Shown in pieces: positions 13,005 to 24,960 of a stretch of 64,000 bases of DNA. The DNA lies in assembly GCF_024713945.1 (NCBI RefSeq), contig NC_134678.1, forward strand, positions 7,254,001 through 7,318,000. The letters run 5' to 3'. The notes under the pieces are model-generated. The model did not search any database, was not told where the DNA came from, and worked only from the letters and a program-made list of their open reading frames with translations. Position numbers and translations under genes: made by a program. Position 1 is the stretch's first letter, and the number at the start of each line of letters is the position of its first letter. Source of the stretch: Dermatophagoides farinae. Its lineage: Eukaryota; Arthropoda; Arachnida; Sarcoptiformes; Pyroglyphidae.

Positions 13005-14365
13005 TACAATTCTTTTTTTATTCATTTTCCAACGAATAAGTAATAATCAACAACAACAACAACAATAACGACAATAACAATTGTAATCAATCAATTCAAT
13101 CCATTCATTTTGAATTACATTCATATTCATAATACTTTCGTTTTTTTTACACATTTCCAATTCTATTTATAAAACACATTGTCATCATTCATTCATTCAT
13201 TCATTTAATAATGATAATCATTTGCATTTGTCATTATGATTCACAATACGTACCATCATCATTACATCATCATCAATAACAACAATAATGATGAAAATAA
13301 AGCAATAATAATCATAATGAGAATGAATATGAATGAATGAATGAATTTTGTATTTTCATTTGTTTGTTTGTTTTGTTCATGTTTTTGTTGTTTTGTTGTT
13401 AATATATCATATCATGTTTATATATGGTTATAAAAATGAAATTTTTGATTAAGCTAAAAATGCCACAGCCAAAAAAAAGGTCACACAATAATTTTTTTTT
13501 CACACATGAAGTTTGTGGTGTGGTCGATAATCTTTGATTGATTGATCATCATCATATGATGATGATAATTTCATTTTTGTTGGCTTTTTTTCCATGGTTT
13601 GCCCGATAAAATCAGTGTTTTGTTTTCGTTCTGCCCATATAATAATTTTGTTGTTGTTTTTTTTTGTTCATTCTTTTTGGTTGATTGCATTTGATGGTTT
13701 TTATCCGCTTTATTTCTCAAGCGTATAAAGAAAAACAGATCAGAATCAAGTGATAAACATATTTATTCATTTTGTTGTTGTTTTTTTGTTGTTGTTGTTG
13801 TTGTTATGTGTCTCTCAGTGTGCGAAATCAATTCATTTGCCCATAAGGCGATTTATATACTGTTGATGTCCCATTAACAAAATGCCATATGGTGAAGCCA
13901 ACATTTTCAACGTTGTCCATTCTAATAATGTTCAATATCGATATCGATTGCTGATGACCTGATGCTTGATCTCTATGTGATTTCATTACAATGAATAAAT
14001 TTTGCTCATGCGTACATTCAAATTTGAAAAAAACAACTGCTATTTTATCAGCTAACGAAATGATTTAATGATTATTCATATTCATAATTTAAATTAATTA
14101 AAATTCTAAATTCATTACAGTGCAAATGAATGACGTTTAATAATAATAATAATAATTCTGATGAAGATGACATCAATTCATTGATTTTCCTTGGAATTTG
14201 TGTGTGTGTGTTTGGTTCGTTTTTTTTCTGTTGTTGTTGTTGGCTGAGTTATTCCAACGAATAACCTTTACAAAATTGGCAGCCAAACAAGCAGGACAGA
14301 AAAAAACAATCTGCGAACAATTCATTATTTCCGTTTAGGTAGACATGAAAATCTCATTACTCTGT

Positions 14366-14437
<72 letters not shown>

Positions 14438-15461
14438 ATGTTTATTACACATTCATTCATGTGCATTACTTGTGATTTGAATGGCTTTATTTCCAATATC
14501 CAAAACGTTTCATTTCCAATTTCCAATTTTTTCCAGTTTATTGTGTTGTAATATTTCAATGATTTCATTTCGTTTCATTTCATTTTTTCATCATTATTAT
14601 TATTGAATTGATGATGATGATGATTTGTGTACCAAATTACAAATGACATTTATAGCCATACACATAAATATATCATTTATTCAGATGAAATTTCGTGATG
14701 ATGTTTTTTTTTGTTCTCATGATGGCCAAAAAAAATTACCACCACAAATGGAATTTGTTGTTGTTGTTGTTGTTTGTTTAACAAATAATATCATCATCAT
14801 CGTTATGAATATTCATTTTTCTGGTTTATTCCGTTCAATATTCATATGTGATCCAGTATTTTTGTTGTAGCCAGTGCGCCACAAGTTATCCATATTCATA
14901 TGATCATCATCATTAGTTTTATTTATTCATTTTTGTTTTTTAATTATATAATTAGCTTTAATTATGATTTTCAAAAAGCTGCTACTACTGCTACTGCTGA
15001 TGGTGATGATAATGATGATGATTGAGCCATAAGTGTCCACTTTCAAGTGAGAAAAAAAAACAAAACATATGATGATGATGATTAAACTTGAATTGTGTCG
15101 AAATAATGTTTTCAATAATGATAATGTTTTGAATACTGAAATGTGATCGATACACTTATTTTTTTCTTTTAATTAACAGTGAAAAATCCATTTCGTTTTT
15201 GTAAATTAAAATTAAATTTACTCTGAGTTCCGGATTGTTTTTTTTGGAAGAATTTTTTTTTGTTCTTCTCCACCATTATTCTAGTATTATAGCCGATATA
15301 GAATAACGGAAATGAACATAAATTGACCAATTCCTGTTTATTGAGAGCCAAAATTCTATACATGGAACCAGGACGATGAAAATCAATAAATATTTTGTGT
15401 GTGTGTGTGTGTGTGTGTTTGTAAAAGGGGGTGACCATCATTGATTTGGAACAGAATCATT

Positions 15462-15498
<37 letters not shown>

Positions 15499-18400
15499 AA
15501 CGACCATGGTAACAATATAAAATTTGTCCCGAATGAATTTTATTATGAATATAATAATGTAATGCAATCATGATGTTGGTGAACGTGAAAAACACACAGA
15601 AAACTGGAAAAAAACTGCATTTTATTACTGTGGTTTTTTGTTTTGTTTTGTTTATTTCGCTTTTGCTATAGGCTAAAATTAATCTTTGTTTGTGTGTTTG
15701 TGTGTGTGTGTGTGCGTTTTATGTATTTAGTGTATGGTGGTCTGGTTTATTCTGGATCAATGAATTCTATTTTTTGCTGTTGTTGTTATTTTTTTGCATA
15801 AAAATTAATTTCAGTGATGATGGTGGTAAACACATTGATTATTCAATCTCTTTTTCAGATTCTCTCCACTAACTGCGTTGTTTTTGTTCGGTACGGTTGT
15901 TATTGATGTATTTTTTTTTTTTTGGTATTTATAACTTTTTCCCTTTATGTTTCAGTTTCTGTTTTTTTTTTGTTCTACGTAACAATCGGAATTGGAAAAT
16001 TTTGAAATCAGGATAATTTCAACACCACCGCCATTGTCGTAAATCTGGCATTAATTACCATTTGATTAAAATGAGAAAAAATAAGTGTGAAAAGAAAACT
16101 AATGTTTGTTCATTTCCAACAAACAGCAGAAACAACAACAACAATAAAATCAGATAAGGTAATGAAGCTTGGTAATTTAAATAAAACGTATCGCTCTATA
16201 TGCCTGCTAGTTTCATTTTCACTTTTTATTCTATTTTAATTTTAAAGAATAAAATAGAATTCCTGGAAGAATTTTTTTTTTTTGTGGAAGAAAAAATTCC
16301 AATGTCAAACATTTCTCCAATGATGCATTTTTCTCTCACTCGGAAACTGTTATGCAACATGTACACACAAAAGAATGAATCTATTGGTGTGTATTTACCC
16401 TTAACACACGGATGACATAATCATCATCATATAAAATTCGTGTTTTGAATGTGTGAAAAAAAATTTTTTTGTTTGTTTGTTTTTTTCACTCTCTCTCTCT
16501 CTCTCTTTGATTGAATAGATGAGAAAAAAAAATACATTTTTTCGATTGAAATAAAATAATGTCTGTGTGTGTGATGAATGTTGAAATTCAAAGAATACAA
16601 GATCATTCAATTCAGTTTGGTTTGTGGGTGTGTGTGTGTGTGTGCGGATGTTTGATTTTGACAATTTCGTCACACACAAACACACACACACACATACATT
16701 TTGGATACCAGATGTGAAAATTTCGCACAAAAAAAATAAACATTTTTTCTTTTATTACAAACAATGTAACAATTTTATTTTTTTTTTTCACAACTCTTGT
16801 ATACAACAACACTTGTAAACAACGACAACAAAAACACAAGTGACATTTTTTTTTTGAATTTTTTGAATTTGTTATCCATGTTTTTTCTGCGTGTTTGTGT
16901 GTAGTTGATATTCAAACACTAGTCTTAGATCATCGTTATATACCGTTAATCGAAATATAGATTCAATATTTGAATTGAATTGGAAAAATAGAGTCTCTTT
17001 TCTTGTTTTTTTTTCTCTTTTTTTTTAAATATATTCCGGTTGTTGTTGTTGTTGTTGTTTTTCTTTCTTCGTCTTTCATTCATTTTTTTCATGTCAACAT
17101 CGATCCACACGGCTTGTTGTTGATCGATCGTTCCAAATTCTCTCATTTCCAAATAATCAAGATATACAATTGGCATCTAAATTACAATGTTTTTTACATG
17201 ATTCTGGTTAATTCCATAAAGTGAAAAATAATGATGAAATTTTTCTCGTTATAATCATCATGTTGTTTTTTTTTGTTTTTGTTTTTGTTTTTTTTTTCAT
17301 TCAATCTTTTCATTGACAAGATGGGCGTTAAAAATCCAGTAAATAGAACATTTCGTTATTTTTTTGCATTCATTGGTTTTGTTTCCATGATGACCAGTGG
17401 CCAATGAATCCTGCAATTATGCTACTATATGAGTTCATTCATTGATTTTATTTTTTTTTCTTCTCTGTGTTATTCTGTTTTTTTTATTGTGGACGTATCG
17501 TGAAATTTTGTATTTTATGTTATATAACAAAGAAACAAACAAAAAAAAACAGATGTAAGACCTATGTATATATATGTTGTAATCATCTTCAGAACCATTA
17601 TTATTTATTATTAACAGATTGAAAATGAGTAGAACAAAAAAAAATACAATCAATCAATTGTATTGAAATGTTTGATTAATGGTTACCATTATTGTTGTTT
17701 TGTTGTTGTTGTTGTTGTTGTTCACAATAGCCTCTTATCTTATCTTGTAAGGTATTCTTGAAAAAAAACAGAAAAAAAAACAAAAACAAAAGACAAGTAT
17801 GCGGATGGCCCATATGATAAGAGAGAGAGAGAGAGATATTTTTCCACAATTTATTGTCAAACACAGAATAACAGACAAACAACGGATTGATCGATGAAGT
17901 ATATTCGATATTGCCACAAAAAATATTCTGGTATATAGAAATTTAATTTCTTTTTTTGTGTTTTTGTTTTTGAGGGAGAGAGATAAGAAATTGTCTTAAT
18001 TTATGGACATTTCTAATGGCACAGAAAAAAAACGATGATGATGATAATGATGAATTTTTTTCCCATCAACTTTATATTGAATTGAATAAATTCAAAAAAA
18101 ATTTTTTTTTTTAATTAACTAATTAATGATCATGATGTTCAAGTTTTATCAGAACTTTTTTTTTGGTGAAAATTTTCATCTGATTTATCTATCTTTATCA
18201 TCATCATTTGAGTTGGAATTTCGTAAATGTGTGGTATGTGCGAATGAATGGAATAATAAGAAAAAAGAATTTGTGGAATGATGATAAATAACACATGATA
18301 TATTTAGTAACAAGAAAACGATAAAATTCTGGTATTTTTTTTTGCCTCACTGTATTTGATGTCTATATATATATGATTCTTGATCGAAATTTGATCAGTG

Positions 18401-20271
18401 AAAATTCTTTCAATCAATAATAATCACACACACACACACATGAAGAAAATATCGATTTTTTTTTGTTTTACATTATTATTTGCATATTGGTTTTGGTTTG
18501 TTTTAATCAAGATATAATAAAATGAAAATCTTTTTTTCTGGTTCTATCGATTTTTTTGTTGTTGTTGTTGTTGTTGTTGTTGGTGGTGGTTGTGGTGGTC
18601 ATTCACTTATTTGATTCAATTAGCTTTGTTTATCGTTAATTCGTTTTTTTTCAAACATCATCATCATCATCATCATCGTCGTCGTCTTTGTCGTTGTCGT
18701 TTTGTTCCGTAGAATCACTATTCTACAATTATAATTTTTTCCGCTATACAGAATTCTTTTTTCCATTAATATAATATGAGAGAAAGAATGGCGAAAAAAA
18801 ATTGTCAGAATTCTTCTTATTTATGATGATGATCATAAATTATTCCTGTTTCTGGTGGTGGATGTGTGTGTGTATGTATGTGTGTTTGCCTGAGGTTTTA
18901 TCTTTTCGTTTTTTTTTCTATGAAATTTCAAAAATTGCCCAAATCAAATTGAATTGAATTGAATCGATAGTGGAATTGAAAACCACTAAAAACATTTGAA
19001 AGTGGTGGTGGTGCTGGTGGTGTTGTGGGGGAATATATGACTTTTTAATCGAAATCGTCATCCCATTTACTGTGTGTGTGTGTGTGTAGGTGGGCAGATG
19101 GGTTTTTTTTGTATATATTGACTTTCAATTATAATGTTTGCGTATGCGCTACAAATTTCAAATGCAATCTATTCTTTGTAGAAGAGATTCGAGAAAAAAA
19201 AAATAATAATAGATTCAATCATCAATGAATACATATTTTTTCCATCATTGTTATCATCATCATTTTTTTTCCACTGTTTGTTTGTTCAATGTTTGTTATT
19301 ATGGTTCATCATTATCATTCGATTCATTCAATTCATTTATATATTTATGGTTTAATTCATTCATTTCATTATCGTTTTCTGTTACTGTGTTAGGGACATT
19401 CATAAGAAACACACATTGAAAAACGATGCAGAAAAAAAATGATGTTTATTCATTATATAAACATTGTTGTTGCCACATCATCTATCTCAAGATGTTGATG
19501 ATGATGATGATGATTTGGGGCACCGGATGAGAATCGTGTATCCAATCAAATAAAAATTTTATGATGATGAATCTCAATTGATATCGATATAGAGAATGGA
19601 ATTCAATTGAATCCAATGGAAAGATTGAGTGTACAGAATATTTTTTTTTCAATTTTCATCAATCGATCAATTGATGATATGATTTTTTTTTTGTTCGTTC
19701 TCTTCACTGATTCTGGAAACACATCCCACTTTTTTTCCACTGAAAAAAAACTTTTGATTCGCAAAGTTTTTTTTTCTGGTGAGTCGAGTTTTTTTTCGAA
19801 ATTTTCTCTTCAATTCAAATATATATATATTAATTTGATTGGTGGTGTGTGAGTAAGTGTATAGATATAGTGTCGAAATAGAGTGTGCGAATTAAAAACA
19901 TATCATTTTCAGATGATGATGATGATGATGTTTACCAGAAAAAAAAGAAAAATACAAACAACCAGATTATATTCTTGAAGATTTCTTCTTTTGTTTTATT
20001 TGATTCCAAGTGTGTATATATGTGATATTCATTGGAAAATCTGTACTTTTCTTTTCTATTTTTTTTTGTTTTGTTTCTTTGGCTCAATTCTGGTACTCAA
20101 TTCATCGTTTTTTTCGCATTCACCAAATAAGATTGAATAAAGTAAAGTGAAATCATTGGATAAGAATATTACAAGACAAACAAATCATGTGATTCATTTG
20201 ATTTGGAATTGAACTTTTTTTTATCGTTTGTTTCTTTTGGAGTTTCGAAATTTCCAGTTCTACCAACACAT

Positions 20272-20302
<31 letters not shown>

Positions 20303-22226
20303 ATGGAAATGGTAAAAATCTATATAATGTACCATTATCGAAAAAAAAATTTGAATAAATAAGAATCAACGACCAGAAACAGATTTTTCTTCAGGATTCT
20401 TCAACGAATAAATGAATAATGATGATAAAATTCATTGATTCATTCAATCATCGTTATTATTATTTTATATAGGATAATAATAAAGATTCTTTAAGAATTT
20501 TTGTTTTTGTAAATTTAAAAATTTGAAAAAAAACCAAAAATTCTTGTATTGTTTGCCTACAGAATATTTTTTTTTGTTACAATTGACAATTTAAAATTGA
20601 AAAATGTAAAAGAGCTGTGGCCAGAAGGCTTTTTAATGGTTTGTGTGCGTGTGCATGAAATGTTTCGTTTTTTTGTTGTTGTTGCTTATTCTTGTATATG
20701 ATAAAAGTTTCATTTTCCAGAATTTTCTTTCATATTCTCGTACATTTTTTTGGTGTTTTTTTTTATTCCATTTGATAGTTAAAAATTTCGATTTTATCCA
20801 TTATCGTTTTACTGTTTGTTCATTCATTCGTTTAGTTTTTTTTTTGTTACTCTGCAAGCTCATTCAATATTTAAATTATTATTTTTCCATTCATCTCTAA
20901 AGTACATTTCACACACACAGCGAAAATAAAAATGAAAACGAAACGAAAATTCACGTTGAATTGTTGTTGTTGTTGTTGTTGTTGCTATTGCTATTTTCTC
21001 GAATATAATTTCATTTCATTTCATTTTATTTCCTTTTTTGTTGTTGTTGTTTATATTTCAACAAAATAAAAAAATTGACTTTCGAATCTTTTTTAGAATT
21101 CTAATCTTGTTTTTTTTTTCTCTGTCTTGTGCGTGTGTGTATGTTTCAAGCGTTAAGTAAAGAAAAAAAACAGAATTCGTTTTCTGCTTTTTTCCAAATA
21201 CATTTTCGTTTCATTTTAAAAATAAATAAAACAATAGAAATGAATTTGAAATATTCGGTGATGATGATGATTTTCGTTCCGTGAGTAGTAAAAGTGGGAA
21301 AAGTTAACGTTTTTTTTCCCCACACCCACACCCACACCCCCATACACATTCAGAAAAAAACGAAAACAAACATCTAACTTACCGATCATAACGATATCAG
21401 AACAGGCAAGTGATGCAATCAATAAATTTGTTGTCGTACGCATTTGTCTTGTACCGAATGCAACACGACAAACAAGTAGATTACCAGTTAGACCGACCAA
21501 TATGATTAATGAATAGAAAATGATAATGGAAATATATTCAAATGTCCATAATGAAAATACTGATTCATCAACCATTGTTTGTAATTCATCAATTGTACCG
21601 GATGTAAATGTTAGATTCATTGATGGTGTCAATGCAATCGATGATGATATTGATTCATCTTGTTGCTGTTGCTGTTGTTGATGATGATGATGATGATGTT
21701 GTTGTTGATGTTGATATGATATCGATGATGATAATGGTATGAAAATTCCATTATTATTATCATCTTGAGTTGTGGTCACCATTTTAGCCATTGTTGTATT
21801 GATCATCATCGATGGTGATGATAATGATGATGATGATGATGATGATGATATGTTTGTCGTATATGATGTTGGTGTCATAAATGGATACATTATTGTTGAT
21901 GATAAATTATTCGTAAAGTTTTGCAATGAATCGATTAATGAAATGTTCATCGATTTTGATTGATTCAAATTGATTGTACTAGTATCGATACTATTACTAG
22001 TACTGCTAGTGCTACTACTACCACCACCAATACCAATATTGGATCGATAACGATAATAATTATATAATGATGATGATGATGATGGTGGTAATGTATTTAG
22101 ATCCGTTATTGATTTTATATTGATATCATCTATATCCACATCTAAATCTTCACCAAAACCGATCATCATATTAATAATGTTTTTATTTTCATTAATATCA
22201 TTAGATAAAATTGACATCATTATCAT
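2775..22226 (-). CDS. Class A (rhodopsin-like) neuropeptide-type G-protein-coupled receptor, four exons
   Basis: Exons on the minus strand are 22226-21383, 4250-3619, 3546-3512 and 3441-2775. Donors are GTAAG or GTAAGT, phases are 1, 0 and 2, and the total of 2178 nt gives 725 residues plus stop. Residues 1-225 form a Ser/Thr/Asn-rich ectodomain with several N-x-S/T sites and polyH/polyQ runs. TM1 spans about 229-256 (with GNLLV) and TM2 carries the conserved SD at 276-277. Cys304 precedes TM3, CWAP marks TM6, and AMSSVCYNPIIYCWLN marks TM7. The D/ERY position reads HRL (328-330). The third intracellular loop is basic, and the C-tail is about 215 residues and Asn/Asp/Gln-rich. The TM7-tail motif is typical of peptide receptors related to RYamide/NPY, PrRP and GPR83 types; the ligand cannot be assigned. 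It acts at the plasma membrane. Confidence 0.88.
3512..3546 (-). other. 35-nt microexon of the GPCR gene encoding the start of TM7
   Basis: Acceptor CACACAG precedes TGCCATTGG and the exon ends TACAA before GTAAGT. It encodes CHWFAMSSVCY plus two bases that complete Asn of NPIIY with the first base of the next exon. The flanking introns are about 72 and 70 bp. Without this exon the NPxxY motif is not formed, which strongly supports it. Confidence 0.85.
6052..6540 (+). repeat. Left arm of foldback element
   Basis: Matches the reverse complement of 6929-7419. Contains five GTAAGT motifs (6230, 6346, 6382, 6405, 6427), three of them within repeats of GTAAGTCTATG. Confidence 0.85.
6535..6829 (+). 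pseudogene. Decayed coding fragment in the foldback loop
   Basis: A frame opening at ATG 6535 reads 38 sense codons, including ISPGCKIVDKPLVSWRRTF. It meets TAG at 6649, continues in the same frame for 20 codons (ASLSLALSSPGTNDSPDHVH) to TAG at 6712, and then resumes in the +1-shifted frame. The resumed frame runs from about 6716 (HSNAVLNDDDMLEYNECNEL and onward, ending IVETIVPHCV) to TAA at 6827. Amino-acid composition is balanced, unlike the surrounding simple repeats, and looks like host or transposon coding sequence with a nonsense and a frameshift change. Alternatively the two TAGs are splice acceptors of a spliced transcript. The protein was not recognised. Confidence 0.4.
6929..7419 (-). 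repeat. Right arm of foldback element
   Basis: Inverted copy of 6052-6540. On the minus strand, which is the GPCR transcript sense, it presents the same cluster of five GTAAGT motifs. Confidence 0.85.
8726..9385 (+). CDS. Candidate small multi-pass membrane protein nested antisense in the GPCR intron
   Basis: A three-exon model closes in phase. Exon i is 8726-8785 (ATG start, donor GTACGG, phase 0). Exon ii is 8922-9054 (acceptor TTCTTCAG; encodes hydrophobic sequence then ALIDWKQSHNQLNLSIPD; weak donor GTTGAT, phase 1). Exon iii is 9150-9385 (acceptor TTTCAAACAG, stop TAA). AATAAA follows at 9470. The product would be about 143 residues with two or three hydrophobic segments. TTIITVAQF near the C-terminus resembles the T-Y-h5-Q-F signature of arthropod gustatory/odorant receptors, so this could be the tail of a chemoreceptor or a relic of one. 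An exon-like 40-nt piece at 7777-7816 (AG/GT-flanked, readable as CFYYTKLEALLK) may belong upstream. T-rich DNA produces hydrophobic frames by chance, and one donor is poor. Confidence 0.3.
9470..9475 (+). terminator. AATAAA downstream of the nested plus-strand candidate gene
   Basis: It lies 84 bases after the TAA of the candidate exon iii, at a suitable distance for a poly(A) signal, but AATAAA is common in this AT-rich DNA. Confidence 0.25.
11089..11114. repeat. Perfect 26-bp palindrome
   Basis: CTATGTTGTTTGG is followed immediately by its exact reverse complement, so the sequence is a perfect palindrome without loop. It is not a simple repeat. Confidence 0.9.
13828..13986 (-). CDS. Orphan 52-codon ORF with coding-like composition, unrecognised
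   Basis: From ATG at 13986 to TGA at 13828 the minus strand encodes 52 residues of balanced composition, including IRMDNVENVGFTIWHFVNG and TSTVYKSPYGQMN. The stretch is less AT-rich than its surroundings and has no homopolymer runs. A minus-strand AATAAA lies about 60 bases downstream (13762-13767). It sits in the GPCR intron on the same strand but cannot belong to the receptor, whose exons join in frame across it. It may be a 3' exon of a nested gene, a captured fragment or chance. No upstream exon was identified and the family was not recognised. Confidence 0.25.
   Translation of the reverse strand: MKSHRDQASGHQQSISILNIIRMDNVENVGFTIWHFVNGTSTVYKSPYGQMN
14368..14433. repeat. (GT)33 microsatellite
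   Basis: 66 bp of uninterrupted GT, the longest dinucleotide tract in the window. Confidence 0.97.
15397..15494. repeat. Opposed (GT)11 and (CA)14 tracts
   Basis: GT repeats at 15397-15418 and CA repeats at 15467-15494 are inverted relative to each other around a 48-bp spacer, so they can pair as a hairpin. Confidence 0.9.
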
Positions 22227-24024
22227 TGATTTTTGTTGCTGTTGCTATTGTGGTTGAATAAATCATCAATAATTTCTAAACATAACAGAAAATCAAACCA
22301 CCACCACCACCACCACCATTATCATCAATGAAGTCCAAGATCAGTCTAGCATAAAGCCGGAATAGCCAAATAAAATTTCATTTCTCCTATATAATAGAAA
22401 TCAACGTATTTATTCGACAACGATGGCAGAAAAAAAACAACAACAACATTAACAAATTTGCAATTCATCAGTATGACCAAATATGCACAAAAAAACAACG
22501 ACGACGACGACACAAACACCGAATGAGAGAGCGAGAGCGACATTAAAACGTTCCGGAAAAAAAAATTAATAATAACAATAAAGTACAAACAAAATTGATG
22601 ATTATGGTGATGATGATAATATTAATAATAATGGCAACAAAAAATGTGTATCGTCGATCGAGTAATAATAATAATAATCGGCTTTTAATATTACGGAAAA
22701 GGAAAAACATTAGCCTGTCATATTGTTAATGTTGTTGATGATGATGATGATGATGATGGATATGACACAATATAAACATTTAACATGTGAAGAATAATAA
22801 TAAATGAATGAATGAATAATGAAGAAAATAAAAACCGGAATATTCTGTTTTAGTTTATGTTCAACAAATTGATCATCATCATTATTATTAATGTTGACTT
22901 TTTTGTTGAATTTTTCACATATATAACATATATATTCATATTTATTATTTTTTATGGAACTTGCGAAAAAAAATTGTTCATAATAAGCTCGACTCGATGA
23001 TCAAATTTTCAATTTAAATCCAAATGAAAAAAAAACCTGCACACACACAGACACACAGACAGACACCAGTGACCAAATGAAATCATTTTGTTTCTGACTT
23101 TTATGGTTTTGATGATGATGATGATCTTGTTGTTCTATGTTCAGGATAACCAATACTACTACCGCTACTATTACTACTACTGCTGCTACGGCGGAAACTA
23201 CTACTACTACTACTACTATCTGGAATCTTTGGCCATGCGTTTTCCAGAATTTAGAAAAGAAAAAAAAGAAAACAAATTACTGGATCATCATCATCATCAT
23301 ACAAGTGTGCGTGTGGGTGTGTGTGTGTGTTTTTTTTTTGAATTTTAAACAACCATGACTTCAATTGTATTTTAAAATTTTTAAAAAAAAGAATTGAAAA
23401 AAATGAAATTCTTTATTGAATATGGTCATCGTTTTAGAAATTAAAAAAAAAATCAGAAAATCTATGATGAGGTGATTGACCAGTTGAATTGAATTTCTGA
23501 TTAGTTGAATTGAATTTTGATCATCATTGAGCTTATTAGATTCGGATTTTCATTTTTTTTTTTTTTTTGGTTAATGATGAGTTTGACCATCATAAAAATC
23601 CACATCATACACAAAAAAGTTTTCACTTCTCTCAGTTGAATCTAATTTTTTTTTTCATTTCACTCACTTTTATTCTATGATTGGCGGCCATTTTCATTTT
23701 CAATTATGTATTTGAAATGAACAAACCAACGAACGAATGAATGAATCACATAATAAAAATTCATTGATTTATTATTTATAATGACACTTTTTTTTATATA
23801 TCTCTGAAAGTTTTTTTTTTATTATTTCTCAAATGAATGTGTGTGTGTGTGTGTTTGATGGACAACAGTAAAAATTTTTTTTTTCAAAGTTTTCACTTTA
23901 ATCTACTTTACCACAGAATGAAAATGCAGTGTAGGCATTTCTTGGATATTCGGTTGGTTGTTTTTTTTTTCATTTCATTTCATTCACCAACAACAACAAC
24001 AACACCATACTATTTGTTGACACG

Positions 24025-24059
<35 letters not shown>

Positions 24060-24071
24060 AGAAAAAAGCAT
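22227..24071. other. Region upstream of the GPCR start codon
   Basis: Contains (ACC)n near 22300, (GAT)n near 22740 and a (CTA)n tract near 23150-23220 that produces a Tyr-rich open frame on the plus strand. It ends with (CA)n followed by GAGAG near 24027-24062. It presumably includes the GPCR promoter and 5' UTR, but no element was identified with confidence. Confidence 0.4.
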
Positions 24072-24410
24072 GTAGTGTACTATTCGATTTGGTAGTGTAC
24101 AAATGGTAGTGCACACTACCAAATGTATAAGTACTTAACAATTAGGTAGTGTACATTACTAGTTGGTAGTGTACAAATGGTAGTGCACACTACCAAATGT
24201 ATAAGTACTTAACAATTAGGTAGTGTACATTACTAGTTGGTAGTGTGCAATTGGTAGTGCACACTACCAAATGAATAAGTACTTAACAACTAGGTAGTGT
24301 GCAAATGGTAGTGCACACTACCAAATGAATAAGTACTTAACAACTAGGCAGTGTACACGACCTCAGCTAGGTAGTGTACACGACCTCAACTAGGTAGTGT
24401 ACACTATCAT
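24072..24410 (+). repeat. Left tandem array, GGTAGTGTAC family
   Basis: Units begin at 24091, 24165 and 24239 (period 74) and 24293 (a 54-bp unit lacking about 20 bp). Three copies of a roughly 23-bp unit follow, with TAGTGTACACGACCTC in its core. Each long unit contains GGTAGTGCACACTACC, a near-perfect palindrome, followed by AAATGTATAAGTACTTAACA. The array is not a microsatellite and does not resemble the surrounding simple repeats. Confidence 0.9.
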
Positions 24411-24960
24411 TTTTGAAAGTAGTTTACAACAATTTAAAAAATTACAACATTATAACATTGTCTATGAACGGCATTAAATATATTTCATACATGTATTGAC
24501 TTATAATTGCAACAACTATAAAAATGCCCAATCATCATACTCTGTTTCAAAAAATTTCAACATTGAATTTTTTCATGTTCGAAATGTTTAACTTTGATAT
24601 TTTTTCTATTTTTTTGCCATGGTAAATAGTAAGTAGCTGATTGATTTTTGGAGCAAATATGTAACAATGTTTTGTTGTTATTAAACATATTGTAAAATAT
24701 TGGGGCATTTATTCATTTATTTATTAAAATAATAAGATGCGAAGTGTCATGCACTATTGCATCATTTTTTTATAAAAAATCAATTAATTAATATTTTTAC
24801 AAATATCTCTAATATACGTAGATTAATATTGTTTTTTGGAAAAAGATAAAATATTTGAACAAGTTCTGGTTTCCTAAAAACGAAATGAATATTTTATCGT
24901 TTTTGATTTCATATATGTTGAAATTAAAGACGTGACTTTTTTCCCATTAAATCCAAGAGT

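Larger units (their letters stand above)
4251..21382 (-). other. Giant first intron of the GPCR gene (about 17 kb)
   Basis: It starts GTAAGTTAG and ends TTTTACTCAG on the minus strand and interrupts TM2. Most of it is low-complexity: A/T runs, GA/TC and GT/CA tracts (for example 5802-5820, 12969-13004, 14368-14433, 20280-20301) and (TTG)n or (ATC)n blocks. It also contains a foldback element at 6052-7419, a spliced candidate gene on the opposite strand at 8.7-9.5 kb and coding-like islands near 13.9, 15.3 and 17.1 kb. In the rest nothing was recognised. Confidence 0.75.

Noticed and set aside
15169-15441. 90-codon minus-strand ORF with a coding-like middle (IDFHRPGSMYRILALNKQEL)
   Set aside because: It starts in a CA repeat, lacks plausible splice sites or family resemblance, and ends in Lys/Phe-rich sequence. 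Too weak to call.
16946-17176. Minus-strand ORF beginning MPIVYLDYLEMREFGT
   Set aside because: The first 38 codons look coding, but the rest is polyN/polyK and the opposite strand is equally open. No splice or poly(A) support.
23088-23348. Tyr-rich ORF on plus with a good acceptor
   Set aside because: It is a translation of a (CTA)n repeat; the rest is poly-Met/Leu and poly-His from GATGAT and ATC tracts.
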